Shown here: positions 17,653-26,120 of the stretch, piece by piece | Numbering within the stretch: the stretch's first letter is position 1 | Layout of the letters: every line of letters begins with the position of its first letter | Source: Polyangium spumosum | GTDB taxonomy: Bacteria; Myxococcota_A; Polyangia; Polyangiales; Polyangiaceae | DNA length: 64,000 nucleotides | Reading direction: 5' to 3' | Assembly: GCF_009649845.1 (NCBI RefSeq) | Contig: NZ_WJIE01000014.1 | Location: 124,001-188,000, forward strand | The notes under the pieces: generated by a model | Database searches by the model: none | Seen by the model: only the letters and a program-made list of their open reading frames with translations | What the model was told of the DNA's origin: nothing | Made by a program: the position numbers and the translations under genes

Positions 17653-18216
17653 ATGCCCTCGCCGCTCCCGCGCCGCCTCTTCCTGGTCGGCGCCGCGCTG
17701 CTCGCCCTCGCCGCTGGCTGCAACTTGAAGACGCGGGGCCCTGCGCTCGCCGCCGCGACCCCGGCGCCTTCGTTTTTGCTCCCCGCGCACACGGGCGAGG
17801 CCGTCTCCCTCGCGGACCTCACGCAAAAAGGCCCCGCGGTCGTGGTGTTTTACCGCGGCCACTGGTGACTGTACTGTCGTAACCAGCTCGGGCAGCTGGC
17901 AAGCTTGAACGACAGGTTCCGCAGGCTCGGCGTGGGCCTCGCGGCGATCAGCGTCGACACCGAGGCGGAGTCCCGCGCGCTCGCCGATAAGCTCGGCGTC
18001 CGTTATCCGCTCCTGCGCGACGACGGATTGAAGACCGCGCTCGCGTACGGCGTCGCCATGCAAGGCCAGGACATCGCGGTCCCCGCGGTGTTCGTGATCC
18101 TGCCGGATGGGCGAATCTTCTTCCGGCAGGTCGGCGAGAGCATCAACGACCGGCCGAGCAACGCAGAGCTGCTCGATATCGTCGATCGCGCGCTGGTCGA
18201 ATCACGGCGCGATTGA
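17653..18216 (+). CDS. Putative selenocysteine-containing peroxiredoxin-like lipoprotein
   Basis: AhpC/TSA-type thioredoxin-fold protein read through an in-frame TGA at 17866-17868 (codon 72). The frame is open on both sides: the N-part has a type II signal (LALAAGC, Cys 23) and ends VVVFYRGHW; the C-part resumes LYCRNQLGQLASL and continues to VESRRD with all the family features (AISVDT, YPLLRDD, PAVFVILPDGRIFF). In relatives the TGA position is the first Cys of CxxC, so TGA most simply codes selenocysteine (UxxC). A SECIS-like hairpin follows directly (17874-17915). It would reduce peroxides or disulfides in the periplasm. Alternative: a nonsense mutation. Total 187 residues counting Sec. 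Its end overlaps the convergent MYXO-CTERM gene by 15 bp. Confidence 0.8.
17869..17915 (+). ncRNA. SECIS-like stem-loop downstream of TGA
   Basis: Immediately 3' of the in-frame TGA, CTGTCGT (17874-17880) pairs exactly with ACGACAG (17909-17915), and an inner stem CCAGCT (17883-17888)/AGCTGG (17894-17899) closes the loop CGGGC. The apical loop begins 20 nt after the TGA, within the range reported for bacterial SECIS elements, and contains G residues. Both stems lie inside the coding sequence, so they constrain codon choice there. Confidence 0.65.
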
Positions 18217-18960
18217 GCGGCGCCTCCGCCCCCGAAGCGCCGCGAGCAGGCCGAGGCCCACGACGACCCCCGCCGCGCCTTCTTCGCCCGTCACGGCACA
18301 ACCGCCACATCCGCTCGACGCGCGCGTGGGCGGCGGTGCGTTCGGCGGAGGCTCGCCGGGCGCGCTCGATTCCTGCGGAGCAGCCTCGTCCCGCGCCGGG
18401 GGCCGCGCGACGCCGGGCGGATCGGGCCGTTTTCCGTCGGCTGCATAGTCGAGCGTCACCTTCTGCCCGTCGTCGAGCGAATAAACCACCTGCGCGAGCC
18501 GGGCGACGAAGACCCCGGCGTCGAGCTTCTCGACCCGCACGACGTCGTGCACCCCCTTCACCGGCCAGCGCTCGGGCACGTAATGCACCGGCGAGATCCG
18601 GAGGCCCGACGAGATGAGCGTCTTTTCCTTCTCGAAGAACGCTTCGAGGTCCTCTCCCTGGAGCTTGCGCAGCGAGGACGCCTCGAAATCGGCCTTCTTC
18701 ATCGCGTAAACGACGGGGTTGACATACTTCCCCACGATCATCGGCATCTGGCCGAGCACACAGAGCTCGGGGTTGGGCGCGCCGAAGGACGTCGTGTACG
18801 GGTGCGCCAGGAACACGTGGTCGGGGAAGTTCGAGCCGTTTTCGAGAGAGAACGTGTACTCGACACGTTTCTCCCCGTCGGGGATGAGATCGGCCCGCGC
18901 CTCGCCGGCGACGAGCAGCCCGAGCGCGGCCAGGACGAGGAACGTGCGTCGCGTCTTCAT
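18202..18960 (-). CDS. Secreted protein with MYXO-CTERM-type tail
   Basis: 252 residues. Sec signal peptide (TFLVLAALGLLVAGEARA), then a domain of unknown family with DHVFLAHPY ... ELCVLGQMPMIVGKY. The end follows the MYXO-CTERM pattern: a Cys-containing turn SGCGGCAVTG, a hydrophobic helix GAAGVVVGLGLLAALRG and an Arg-rich tail RRRR, which in myxobacteria directs proteins to a surface-anchoring or sorting pathway. Its start is about 100 bp from the divergent ClpA gene. The tail Cys is the expected processing or lipidation site; the protein's own function is unknown. Confidence 0.75.
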   Translation of the reverse strand: MKTRRTFLVLAALGLLVAGEARADLIPDGEKRVEYTFSLENGSNFPDHVFLAHPYTTSFGAPNPELCVLGQMPMIVGKYVNPVVYAMKKADFEASSLRKLQGEDLEAFFEKEKTLISSGLRISPVHYVPERWPVKGVHDVVRVEKLDAGVFVARLAQVVYSLDDGQKVTLDYAADGKRPDPPGVARPPARDEAAPQESSAPGEPPPNAPPPTRASSGCGGCAVTGEEGAAGVVVGLGLLAALRGRRRRSIAP

Positions 18961-19056
18961 GAAATCATGCCCTCGCGCTCCATCCTACACGCCCCGCCCA
19001 CGTCCCCGGCCAAAAACTTGTCCCACGCCCCGCGTCCGTGAGACCCCCCTCCCACC

Positions 19057-21624
19057 ATGACGATCCCCCGCTCGCAGGCCGAGCTCGTCACGCTGCGCAA
19101 GCTCGCCCAGGACCTGGCCGCTGCGCGCAAGGAGCGCCCGACGAGCGTGCACCTCCTCGCCGCCATCGCCTCCCGGGAAGGTCAGGCCGGCGAGCTGCTC
19201 CGCGAGCGGCGCCTCGAGGCAGACGCGCTCCTCAAGGCAGGTCGATCCTTCGACGAAGACAGCCCCGATCCTCTCGCCCGCGCCGTCGTCGCGGCCCGCG
19301 AGCTCGGCAAGCGCGCTCCCCTCGGCGAGCCGAACGCCCTGCACTTGATCCTCGCCCTGCTCGCCGACCGCAGCTCCGCCGCGCACCGCGCCCTCGTCCA
19401 GGCCGGCGTCGATACGGCGCGCCTGCGCACGGCGGCCATGCAGCGCTCGCTCGGGGTCGTCGCGGCGCGGCGATTGCCGCAAACGGCAGGAGGCAAGACC
19501 ACGGAGGCCGATCGCCGGCCCGCCCTGCAGAAGCCCACGCGGATCGACCTCGACAAACCCACGCCCACGAAAAGGCCCACGGGCACGGGCGTCACGGTCC
19601 CGCTTTTCCCGCCGCCGGGTCGCCTCGGCCAGGAGCAACGACCGCCCGCGAAATCGGCTCCGATTCCCCCGACCAGCGCGACCGCGACGCCGATCCCGCT
19701 CTCCGCGCCTGCGCCCGCGAAGCCCGCCGAGAACCCCCCGAAGCAGGCGGCGCGGCAGGACGCGGCGATCGTCCCTGTGATCCCGGAGGGGCACCCGCTC
19801 GCGCTCGATCGGGCGAAGACGCCGACGCTCGCCGCGCTCGGGAAGAACCTCACGCTCGCGGCTTGCCTCGGCGAAATGGAGCCCGTCATCGGCCGGGACC
19901 TCGAGGTCGACGCGGCGCTCGATATCCTCGCCAAGAAAAACCAGAATAGCTGCCTGCTCGTCGGGCCGGCCGGCGTCGGGAAGACCTCGGTCGCGCGTGG
20001 CATCGCCGAGCGCCTCGCCCGCGAGGCCGACGCGGACCCCTCGTCGGCGCGGCTCTTCGTGGAGCTCGCCGTCTCCGAGCTCGTCGCCGGCACGGGGACA
20101 CGTGGCGCGCTCGCCGAGCGCATGAACGCCATTTTGCGTGAGATTCGCGAGGAGGGGCGCGTGGTCATCCTCTTCGTCGACGAGATCCACGAGCTCTTCT
20201 CGGGTGGCCTCGACGAGGCCACGGCCGAGATCAAGCTCGCCCTCGCCCGCGGCGACCTCCGGATGGTCGGCGCCACGACGCCCGAGGAGCAGAGGCGCTC
20301 GTTCGAGCCCGACCCCGCCCTCGCGCGGCGATTCTCGGTCGTCGAGATCGAGGAGCCGGACGAGGAATCGGCGTTTTTGCTCTGCAAACAGGTCTGCGCC
20401 GGGCTCGGCGCGCATCACGGCCTCTCGTATGCGGACGAGTCGATCGCGTCCGCGGTCTCGTGGTCGGTGCGATACCTGCCGGGCCGCGCCTTGCCTGACA
20501 AGGCGATCGGGATCCTCGACCTCGCCGGGGCCCGCGTGAAGCGGCGCGCGGGGCCTGGAAAACTCCCGCCCGTGGGTCCGCCCGAGGTGGCCGAGGTCCT
20601 CGCGAGCCTCGCCGACATCCCCGAGGAGCGATTGCTCGAGACCGACCGCGAGCGAATGCTCAACCTGGAGAAGCTGCTCGCCGATCGGGTCGTCGGCCAT
20701 TCTGCGCCGCTCGGGCGTATCGCGCGGGTCTTGCGCCGCAATGCCGCTGGCATCCGGGCGGATCGGCCGCTCGGCACGTTCCTCTTGCTCGGCCCGACGG
20801 GCGTCGGCAAGACGGAGACCGCGAAGGCCATCGCCGAGGCGCTCTTCCATTCGGTCGACGCCATGACGCGGCTCGACCTCTCCGAATACAGCGAGGCGCA
20901 CGCGACGGCGCGTCTCATCGGCGCGCCGCCCGGGTATGTCGGGCACGAGGCCGGCGGTCAGCTCACCGAGGCCGTGCGCCGCCGCGCCTACCAGGTGATC
21001 TTGCTCGACGAGATTGAAAAGGCGCACCGCGACGTGCTCGAGGCCTTCCTGCAGGTCTTCGACGAGGGCCGCATGACGGACGGCCGCGGCCGGCGCGTCG
21101 ATTTCACGAACACGGTCATCGTCTTGACCTCGAACCTCGGCGCGGCCGAGGCGGGCGCCCTGAAGAGCGAGCGCTCCGTGGGTTTTTCGCGGGGCGCGAC
21201 GCAGGTCTCCCCGGACAAGCTCGAATCCACGATGCTCGCCGCCGCGCGCGGGGCGCTTCCGCCGGAGCTCTACAATCGCATCGACGAGGTCTTGGTCTTC
21301 GGTCCCCTCGGCAAGGTCGAGGTGAAGGAGGTCGCGCGCAGGCTGCTCGCGGCGCTCGGCCGGGGGCTCGAGGAGAAGGGGATCCGGCTCGACGTGGAGC
21401 CGGCGGTGCTCGACGTGTTGCTCGCGGAGGGCGGCTTCGACGAGGGGCTCGGCGCGCGCCCGATGAAGCGCGCGATCATGCGGCACGTCGAGGCGCCGAT
21501 CGCGGAGATGATCCTGCGCGGGGAGTTGCCGTCGGGATCGGTGGCGCTGCTGTCGGTGGATCGAGGGCAGATCGTGGTCGATGCGGTGGATGAGGCGGGG
21601 GGGGAGTTGGCGACGGGGGCGTGA
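19057..21624 (+). CDS. ClpA/ClpC-type AAA+ unfoldase
   Basis: 855 residues. N-terminal Clp_N-like helical domain (1-about 140), an unusually long Pro/Ala/Lys-rich linker (about 145-260), then two AAA+ modules. D1 has Walker A GPAGVGKTS near 303 and Walker B VILFVDEIHELF. D2 has Walker A GPTGVGKTE near 579 and VILLDEIEKAH. A SVGF stretch near 707 sits where ClpA/ClpC carry the ClpP-binding [IVL]-G-[FL] loop, which ClpB lacks, so it may feed ClpP. It is likely a cytoplasmic proteolysis factor; the ClpP partner is not in this window. The D2 arginine-finger and sensor region RPMKRAIMR is present. Neighbours give no operon partner. Confidence 0.9.
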   Translation: MTIPRSQAELVTLRKLAQDLAAARKERPTSVHLLAAIASREGQAGELLRERRLEADALLKAGRSFDEDSPDPLARAVVAARELGKRAPLGEPNALHLILALLADRSSAAHRALVQAGVDTARLRTAAMQRSLGVVAARRLPQTAGGKTTEADRRPALQKPTRIDLDKPTPTKRPTGTGVTVPLFPPPGRLGQEQRPPAKSAPIPPTSATATPIPLSAPAPAKPAENPPKQAARQDAAIVPVIPEGHPLALDRAKTPTLAALGKNLTLAACLGEMEPVIGRDLEVDAALDILAKKNQNSCLLVGPAGVGKTSVARGIAERLAREADADPSSARLFVELAVSELVAGTGTRGALAERMNAILREIREEGRVVILFVDEIHELFSGGLDEATAEIKLALARGDLRMVGATTPEEQRRSFEPDPALARRFSVVEIEEPDEESAFLLCKQVCAGLGAHHGLSYADESIASAVSWSVRYLPGRALPDKAIGILDLAGARVKRRAGPGKLPPVGPPEVAEVLASLADIPEERLLETDRERMLNLEKLLADRVVGHSAPLGRIARVLRRNAAGIRADRPLGTFLLLGPTGVGKTETAKAIAEALFHSVDAMTRLDLSEYSEAHATARLIGAPPGYVGHEAGGQLTEAVRRRAYQVILLDEIEKAHRDVLEAFLQVFDEGRMTDGRGRRVDFTNTVIVLTSNLGAAEAGALKSERSVGFSRGATQVSPDKLESTMLAAARGALPPELYNRIDEVLVFGPLGKVEVKEVARRLLAALGRGLEEKGIRLDVEPAVLDVLLAEGGFDEGLGARPMKRAIMRHVEAPIAEMILRGELPSGSVALLSVDRGQIVVDAVDEAGGELATGA

Positions 21625-21654
21625 GGCGCTCTGGCCCCGGCGCCGCGGCTCCCG

Positions 21655-22176
21655 CTACTCGTTTGCCGTGAGGACCTGGTAATAGACGGAGAGCTTCTCC
21701 TCGCCGCCATACCCGAAATTGCAGTTTTCCCCCACGATCTTTCCGGGCTGCCAACCGCGATATTGTGCTCGGCAGATGTACAGGTTGGGACGTCCGGGCT
21801 CGTAGCCGCCGGAGACGGCGCCTTCGGGGACGACCCCGTGGCTCGCGTCGATCCACTGGACACGCCATTGGTCCCCTACGAGCACCTCGTAGGCATTGAG
21901 GAGGACCTCTCGCCCGCCCCAGCCGATGTTGCAGTTCGCTCCCACGATCTTTCCAGGGTGCAGCCCTCCCTGATACCACCCGTGACAGATGTACAGAATG
22001 CGCCCCGGCTCCGAGCCACCAGGGATCGCCCCCGGGGGCACGTAGCCGTTCGTCCCGAAGACCCACGAAAAGCCCTCCGGCAGCGCGATCGCCGAACGAA
22101 GCGCGAGCCCCGAAGCGACCATCCCCGAAAGAAGAGCAAAGCCCACCGCCAGCTTGCGTTGCACCCTCTTCAGCAT
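21655..22176 (-). CDS. Secreted two-repeat DM9 (DUF3421) protein
   Basis: 173 residues. Signal peptide-like start (KLAVGFALLSGMVASGLALRSAIA). Then two tandem DM9 units, about residues 37-99 and 107-169, each with GxVPxGAxxGGxEPGRxLYIC, a GWQPGKIVG turn and GGEE/GGRE with a final YEVL or YQVL. DM9 units in animals bind mannose, and DM9 proteins also occur in bacteria. Each repeat has the odd LYIC and NCN cysteines, so a disulfide is likely. Strong ribosome site GGGAGGTGAAG before ATG. It may be an extracellular lectin or surface protein; no direct proof. It converges on the ClpA gene. Confidence 0.8.
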   Translation of the reverse strand: MLKRVQRKLAVGFALLSGMVASGLALRSAIALPEGFSWVFGTNGYVPPGAIPGGSEPGRILYICHGWYQGGLHPGKIVGANCNIGWGGREVLLNAYEVLVGDQWRVQWIDASHGVVPEGAVSGGYEPGRPNLYICRAQYRGWQPGKIVGENCNFGYGGEEKLSVYYQVLTANE

Positions 22177-23143
22177 TCTTCACCTCCCGCGCGGAATCGG
22201 TGCAACGATCGAGCCACGTGTGCGAGCGCAACACGCGCAAGGGGTCCGGGGCCCCTCGGCGAGGCGGCCGGCCCTCGGCGGAAATCTTCCCCGGAGTCGA
22301 GGCGCCCGGACCGCCCCGTTCCCCTCGCCACCTCCCCTCCCTCGCGCACGCAAGGCGCTCTCCTCCTTGTGCCCCAACCTCCAAAACAGGGACAAGCACC
22401 CGACAGGAGCGGCGCGGACCTTCTGCACGACGGGAAACGGGCTCTCCACGCCCGCGACACCCCACCCGCGCGCCGGGAAATCGCCTCGCCCGATCCGTGG
22501 AAAGGCACTTGCTCGCCGCGCAAACGCCTCTCCACGACCTCGGCGGTGCGTTACCTCACGCGCAAGCGCCCTTCCGGGGACGTGGAAAGGCATTTGCTCG
22601 CGACGCAAACGGCCTTCCGGCCTCGTGGAAGCGTGTTCGCCCGCCGCGCGGGCGCGATTCCTGGATGTGGAGAGCTTGATTCTCGAAAGGAGGAGGCGCC
22701 CCTCGCGTCCTCTCCTCCCGATTACGCTTCGGCGCCGTCCTTCGGGGCCGCTTCTTCGTCCGTATCCGCCGCGCCGGGCGCGGTCGCGCTGGGCCGGAAG
22801 AACGAATCCGCCGCCTTCGTGTCACCACTTCATTACTTATTGCGGATCGTGGCCAAGATCCTCGGCACGTACGACGAGCCGACGGGGGACCACGCGGAGA
22901 AGCGGGCCGCGTTGCTCGCGCCGGTGGTGAAGCAAAACGAGGCCATCCGGCAGCACCTCCGCGCGCGGAGGAGCGCGCCGGATGTGGATCCGAAGACGGG
23001 GGAGGAGCTGCTTTCGGAGGAGGCGGCGCCGGGGGACGGGGGCTGAGCGGAACACGCTCTCGGCCTCGCGTGTCGATCAAGACCCCCTCGCGTTTCCGTG
23101 CGTCGCGGGGTAACATGGCCCCGCTCGCCACGGAGATCTCCCC
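22177..23143. other. Intergenic region with diverged repeats and a possible gene fragment
   Basis: About 970 bp with no recognisable intact gene. Related segments start near 22511, 22554 and 22596 (period about 42 bp); 22496-22528 and 22581-22614 are the closest pair, 85 bp apart. Each carries a CTTCC/GGAAG-type dyad. An open frame (22633-23046, +, GTG start) reads LHYLLRIVAKILGTYDEPTGDHAEKR near its end and could be a degraded or unknown gene; its start and function are not supported. No RNA or promoter identified. Confidence 0.35.
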
Positions 23144-23632
23144 ATGAAGCGCCCCCGTCCTCTCGTTGCCGTCGCGCTCGCTACGCTTTGTCTCCTTGGT
23201 GTGGGCCTGGGGGCGTACCAAGGCGAGTCGGGGCGCTCGACGGGGTCGAGCGTCGAAGTCTGCAGCGACGTCGAGGCGCTGTTCGAGGGCTACTGCAAGC
23301 CCGGGCTCGAGGGGAGCCGGTGCGCGACCGTCACGGATGCGTACGCGGACGCGTGCCAGGCTGGCTGCGTGATGGGGGTGTGCCCACAGCAGGTACCATG
23401 CACGGGCCACGACCCGATCTGGTGCACTTCCTGCGACGACATGTTGGGCGCACGATTCTGGGATGACATCAATGCATCGTCATCTCGCTGCGGGGAAAAG
23501 CTTCAAATCGAACGTCGGAAGGTGAGCAACGACGAGTTTGCCACTTGTTTCAAGGCAGACATGGAGCAGCATTGTCGTGCGCTCACCGGCACGAATTGGC
23601 ATGCGAAGCTCCAGGCTGCCCTGAGGCAGTGA
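23144..23632 (+). CDS. Small secreted cysteine-rich protein
   Basis: 162 residues. Sec signal peptide (LVAVALATLCLLGVGLGA), then a soluble domain with about ten cysteines (VCSDVEALFEGYC, CATVTDAYADACQAGCVMGVCPQQVPC, WCTSC, RCGEK, CFKADMEQHC). The even spacing of cysteine pairs suggests disulfides after export. No family recognised. It has an upstream GGAGATCTCCCC stretch that could serve as ribosome site. It is followed by the convergent 171-residue lipoprotein gene, 54 bp away. Confidence 0.7.
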   Translation: MKRPRPLVAVALATLCLLGVGLGAYQGESGRSTGSSVEVCSDVEALFEGYCKPGLEGSRCATVTDAYADACQAGCVMGVCPQQVPCTGHDPIWCTSCDDMLGARFWDDINASSSRCGEKLQIERRKVSNDEFATCFKADMEQHCRALTGTNWHAKLQAALRQ

Positions 23633-23686
23633 GCGACGCGAGCAAGCACCACAGGGGGCAACCGCCGCGCGCAAAGCCCGCTGACG

Positions 23687-24202
23687 TCACTCGGAGCCCC
23701 CGACCCCTCCCTCACCGGGCGCTTCGCTGACCCCTCCCTCGCCGCCGATGCCGTCGGCCCCATCGTCGTCGAACCAGTAATCACCGCTCCCGGCCCCCAC
23801 GCCGACCGTGACCAAGGTGCCTCCCGAGGGGCTGGGTCCCCCAGGTCCGCCCGATCCCCCGTCCGCATCGAGGCAGATGATCGCAGGAGACACCTCGATC
23901 TTGCAATCAGGACTGAAACCCTTGCGCCTGACGGCTTCGATGCAGCGATTCCTGTTCCACGACTCTCTCTGGCGATCGACGATGGTCGGGTCGTCTCCTC
24001 CTTGGAGCGCAAATCTATCATCGGGGCGCCCGCCATAGCGGGGGCAAGTAAGGACCACGTTGCATTTCATCTGAGGTCCTTCGATTTGTTGGTTGTTCTC
24101 TGTGTCGGTTCCCCTCGCCGGATTCTTGCACTCATCGTCGGTGCACCCCGTCGCGAACGCGACACTCCATACCGCGAACAACCCGATGACGATCGTATTC
24201 AT
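23687..24202 (-). CDS. Lipoprotein with Cys-rich and Gly-rich tail
   Basis: 171 residues. Type II signal peptide (IGLFAVWSVAFATGC, Cys 20). The mid-part has CNVVLTCPRYGGRPDDRF, a NRNRCIEAVRRKGF block and IICLDADGG. The end is very acidic and Gly-rich. The start at 24202 is preceded by GGGTGGGGA. No family recognised; likely outer-membrane lipoprotein. Convergent with the secreted protein above. Confidence 0.7.
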   Translation of the reverse strand: MNTIVIGLFAVWSVAFATGCTDDECKNPARGTDTENNQQIEGPQMKCNVVLTCPRYGGRPDDRFALQGGDDPTIVDRQRESWNRNRCIEAVRRKGFSPDCKIEVSPAIICLDADGGSGGPGGPSPSGGTLVTVGVGAGSGDYWFDDDGADGIGGEGGVSEAPGEGGVGGSE

Positions 24203-24723
24203 ACATTCCCCACCCGGCAGCCCCCGCTCCTGCGGTCTGCGCGAATCACCCGCTCGGGCCATGCGTCGATGCGCGGCGCACGCGTGCGATTCGAAGTGTG
24301 GCTTCCGATTGCCACGCCGCGCACGAGGAGGCCAAATTTCCGTAACGCTCACAACCCGGCTCTGCCGGTTTGCGCTCGATCGCAGGCGCAGAGTAGGCGG
24401 CTTCGTTATGCTCCGACGTCTCGCGCCTGCGTGCCCGACCCGAATCTCGTCGTGCCCCCTGCGCAGTGCGAGCCGTGCACCTGCCCGCCTCCGAGGCCAC
24501 GTGTGTCGGGCTTCCCTCCGCCATCGAGGTCCGCGCTGGTACGGGCGGGGAGGATGGAGCCCCCTCGCTCCCGCGAGTCGTGCCCAGCGACGAGCGCGCA
24601 GCCCGCGGTCACGAAGCCGAAGGCCGCATGCACGTTACTGTTCGTCGAGCAACCTCTTTGGTCGCTCGTCGACTTGGTCAGGTCTCGCGACCCACGAGCC
24701 TGCCGCTTCTCTCGATACCCGTC
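24203..24723. other. Intergenic region, possible minor ORF
   Basis: 520 bp without a clear gene. A GTG-initiated minus-strand frame (24406-24633, 75 residues, FGFVTAGCALVAGHDSRERG...) has GC-rich third positions over its first half and could be a remnant, but it lacks a signal peptide, ribosome site or family. Nothing else seen. Confidence 0.3.
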
Positions 24724-25566
24724 TTAAAGCCCCACGTCCTCGGACGAAGCCATCGACGACGGCGCCGTCGACACGCCGTTCGACGACTCCGGGCGCGGGG
24801 GCCGCTGGCGGCGCTCGCCGCGGCTCACCGCGCGATCTTGCCCCTCGTCCTTCGGGGCTTCCGCCTTCTTGCCCTTGTCGCCGCCCTCGCCGGGCTTCTT
24901 GCGCAGGCTGATCCGGTCGGCCTCGCGCATCGTGAGGCAGGCGCGCAGGCCGTCCTTCAGCGTGCGCAGCGTCATCAGGCCGCCGAGGTGCACGCCGATC
25001 TCCACGAGCGTACGCGCCACGTCGGGGCGAACGCCCGTGAGGATACACTTCGCGCCGAGAAGCTTCGCCGCGTGCGTCAGCCGCACGAGGTGCGCGGCCG
25101 TCATCGTGTCGACCACGTCGACGCCCGTCAGATCGATGATCACGTACTCCGCGCCGCGATCGGCGATCCGCTGCAGGAGCTTCTCCGTCATCTCCGCGGC
25201 GCGCGCGCTGTCGATCGCGCCGACGAGCGGGAGCGTGAGCACGTCGTCCCACACGTCGATGATCGGCACGCTGAGCTCGCGGATCGCGATGCGTTGCCGC
25301 TCCACCGTGGCGAGCTGCTCCTCGAGGTCGCGCCGCGACGCCTCGAGATCACTCATCGCCTTGTCGTGCTCTTCGCGCGTCTGCTTGAGCTCGCGCAGGA
25401 GCACCAGCAGGCTCTCCTCGAGCGCACCGAACCGATCCTCGGTCAGCGCGCCGGAGAGCCCGATGGCCTCGTCGAAGGCCCCGACCGAAGCGAGCGAGAG
25501 CGCCTCCAAGACGCGCTCGATCCGCTTCCCCTCCACCACCACCGACTCGTCGGTCGCGTCCGTCAT
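24724..25566 (-). CDS. RsbR-type STAS-domain regulator
   Basis: 280 residues. The N-terminal half (about 12-95) is an all-helical segment with a predicted coiled coil (about 45-95), as in RsbR-family stressosome proteins. Residues about 97-212 form a STAS domain: VPIIDVWDDVLTLPLVG and IIDLTGVDVVDTMTAAHLVRLT, where Thr 154 falls at the phosphorylation position of RsbR/RsbS. The tail (about 220-280) is Lys/Glu/Ser-rich and probably disordered. It likely helps sense stress and control a sigma-factor or partner-switch cascade, but no kinase or sigma factor gene is adjacent. Confidence 0.85.
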   Translation of the reverse strand: MTDATDESVVVEGKRIERVLEALSLASVGAFDEAIGLSGALTEDRFGALEESLLVLLRELKQTREEHDKAMSDLEASRRDLEEQLATVERQRIAIRELSVPIIDVWDDVLTLPLVGAIDSARAAEMTEKLLQRIADRGAEYVIIDLTGVDVVDTMTAAHLVRLTHAAKLLGAKCILTGVRPDVARTLVEIGVHLGGLMTLRTLKDGLRACLTMREADRISLRKKPGEGGDKGKKAEAPKDEGQDRAVSRGERRQRPPRPESSNGVSTAPSSMASSEDVGL

Positions 25567-25712
25567 CCCCGATGATCTCCCGATGCGTCCCTCCTACATA
25601 CGAGAAAAGACCCACGAGCATCAAGGTCCACCTGACGCGGAGGCGCGGGAAACCGTGCTCCCCCCCGAGACGTCGCGCGGCGCGGGTCCGGGGAGAGCGG
25701 AAATCCGGCCGC

Positions 25713-26120
25713 TCAGGGGGGCGGGAGGACCTTGACGGCGATCTCGGCGTCGGTGTCGGTCGTCGTGAGGGTGACGATGGCGTCGCCGGGCTCGCCGCCC
25801 ACGAAGATGAAGACGGCGCGTGGCTCGTCCGCGGCGGGCCGCTGATACGCGTCGCCCGGCGCGAGCAGGTCCACGAAGCCGGGCAAGACGCGCACGATCG
25901 CGGGGTCGCTCGAGCTCGCGGTCGCGTTCTCGCAGGGGTCGCCCACGTAGGTGCACTCGATCGCGAGCGCGATGCCCTGCGAGAGGCGCACGTCCTTGGC
26001 GGCGTTGTCAACCTCGGCGACGGCCGTGGGCGGCGCGACGGTGAGGGCGACGAGGGTAGGCTCGCAACCCGCGGAGAACACGGCGGCGGCGAGCAGCCAA
26101 AGGGAGGCGCGGGGGCTCAC
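25713..26120 (-). CDS. Ig-like lipoprotein, second gene of coupled pair
   Basis: 135 residues from a GTG overlapping the upstream stop (GTGA). Type II signal (WLLAAAVFSAGC). The body reads like one bacterial Ig-like fold of alternating beta segments (LTVAPPTAVAEVDNAAKDVRL ... FIFVGGEPGDAIVTLTTTDTDAEIAVKVLPPP). The overlap implies translational coupling with the 220-residue partner. Role unknown; probably an envelope lipoprotein. It ends before a stretch that includes the upstream start of the STAS gene. Confidence 0.7.
   Translation of the reverse strand: MSPRASLWLLAAAVFSAGCEPTLVALTVAPPTAVAEVDNAAKDVRLSQGIALAIECTYVGDPCENATASSSDPAIVRVLPGFVDLLAPGDAYQRPAADEPRAVFIFVGGEPGDAIVTLTTTDTDAEIAVKVLPPP

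Noticed and set aside
17866-17868. TGA as a simple nonsense mutation making a pseudogene
   Set aside because: Not excluded, but the frame is intact on both sides, the residue is the redox Cys position and a SECIS-like hairpin follows, so selenocysteine is the better reading.
24406-24633. Possible minus-strand gene with GTG start
   Set aside because: Third positions are GC-rich over its first half, but no ribosome site, signal peptide or family, so kept only as a note.
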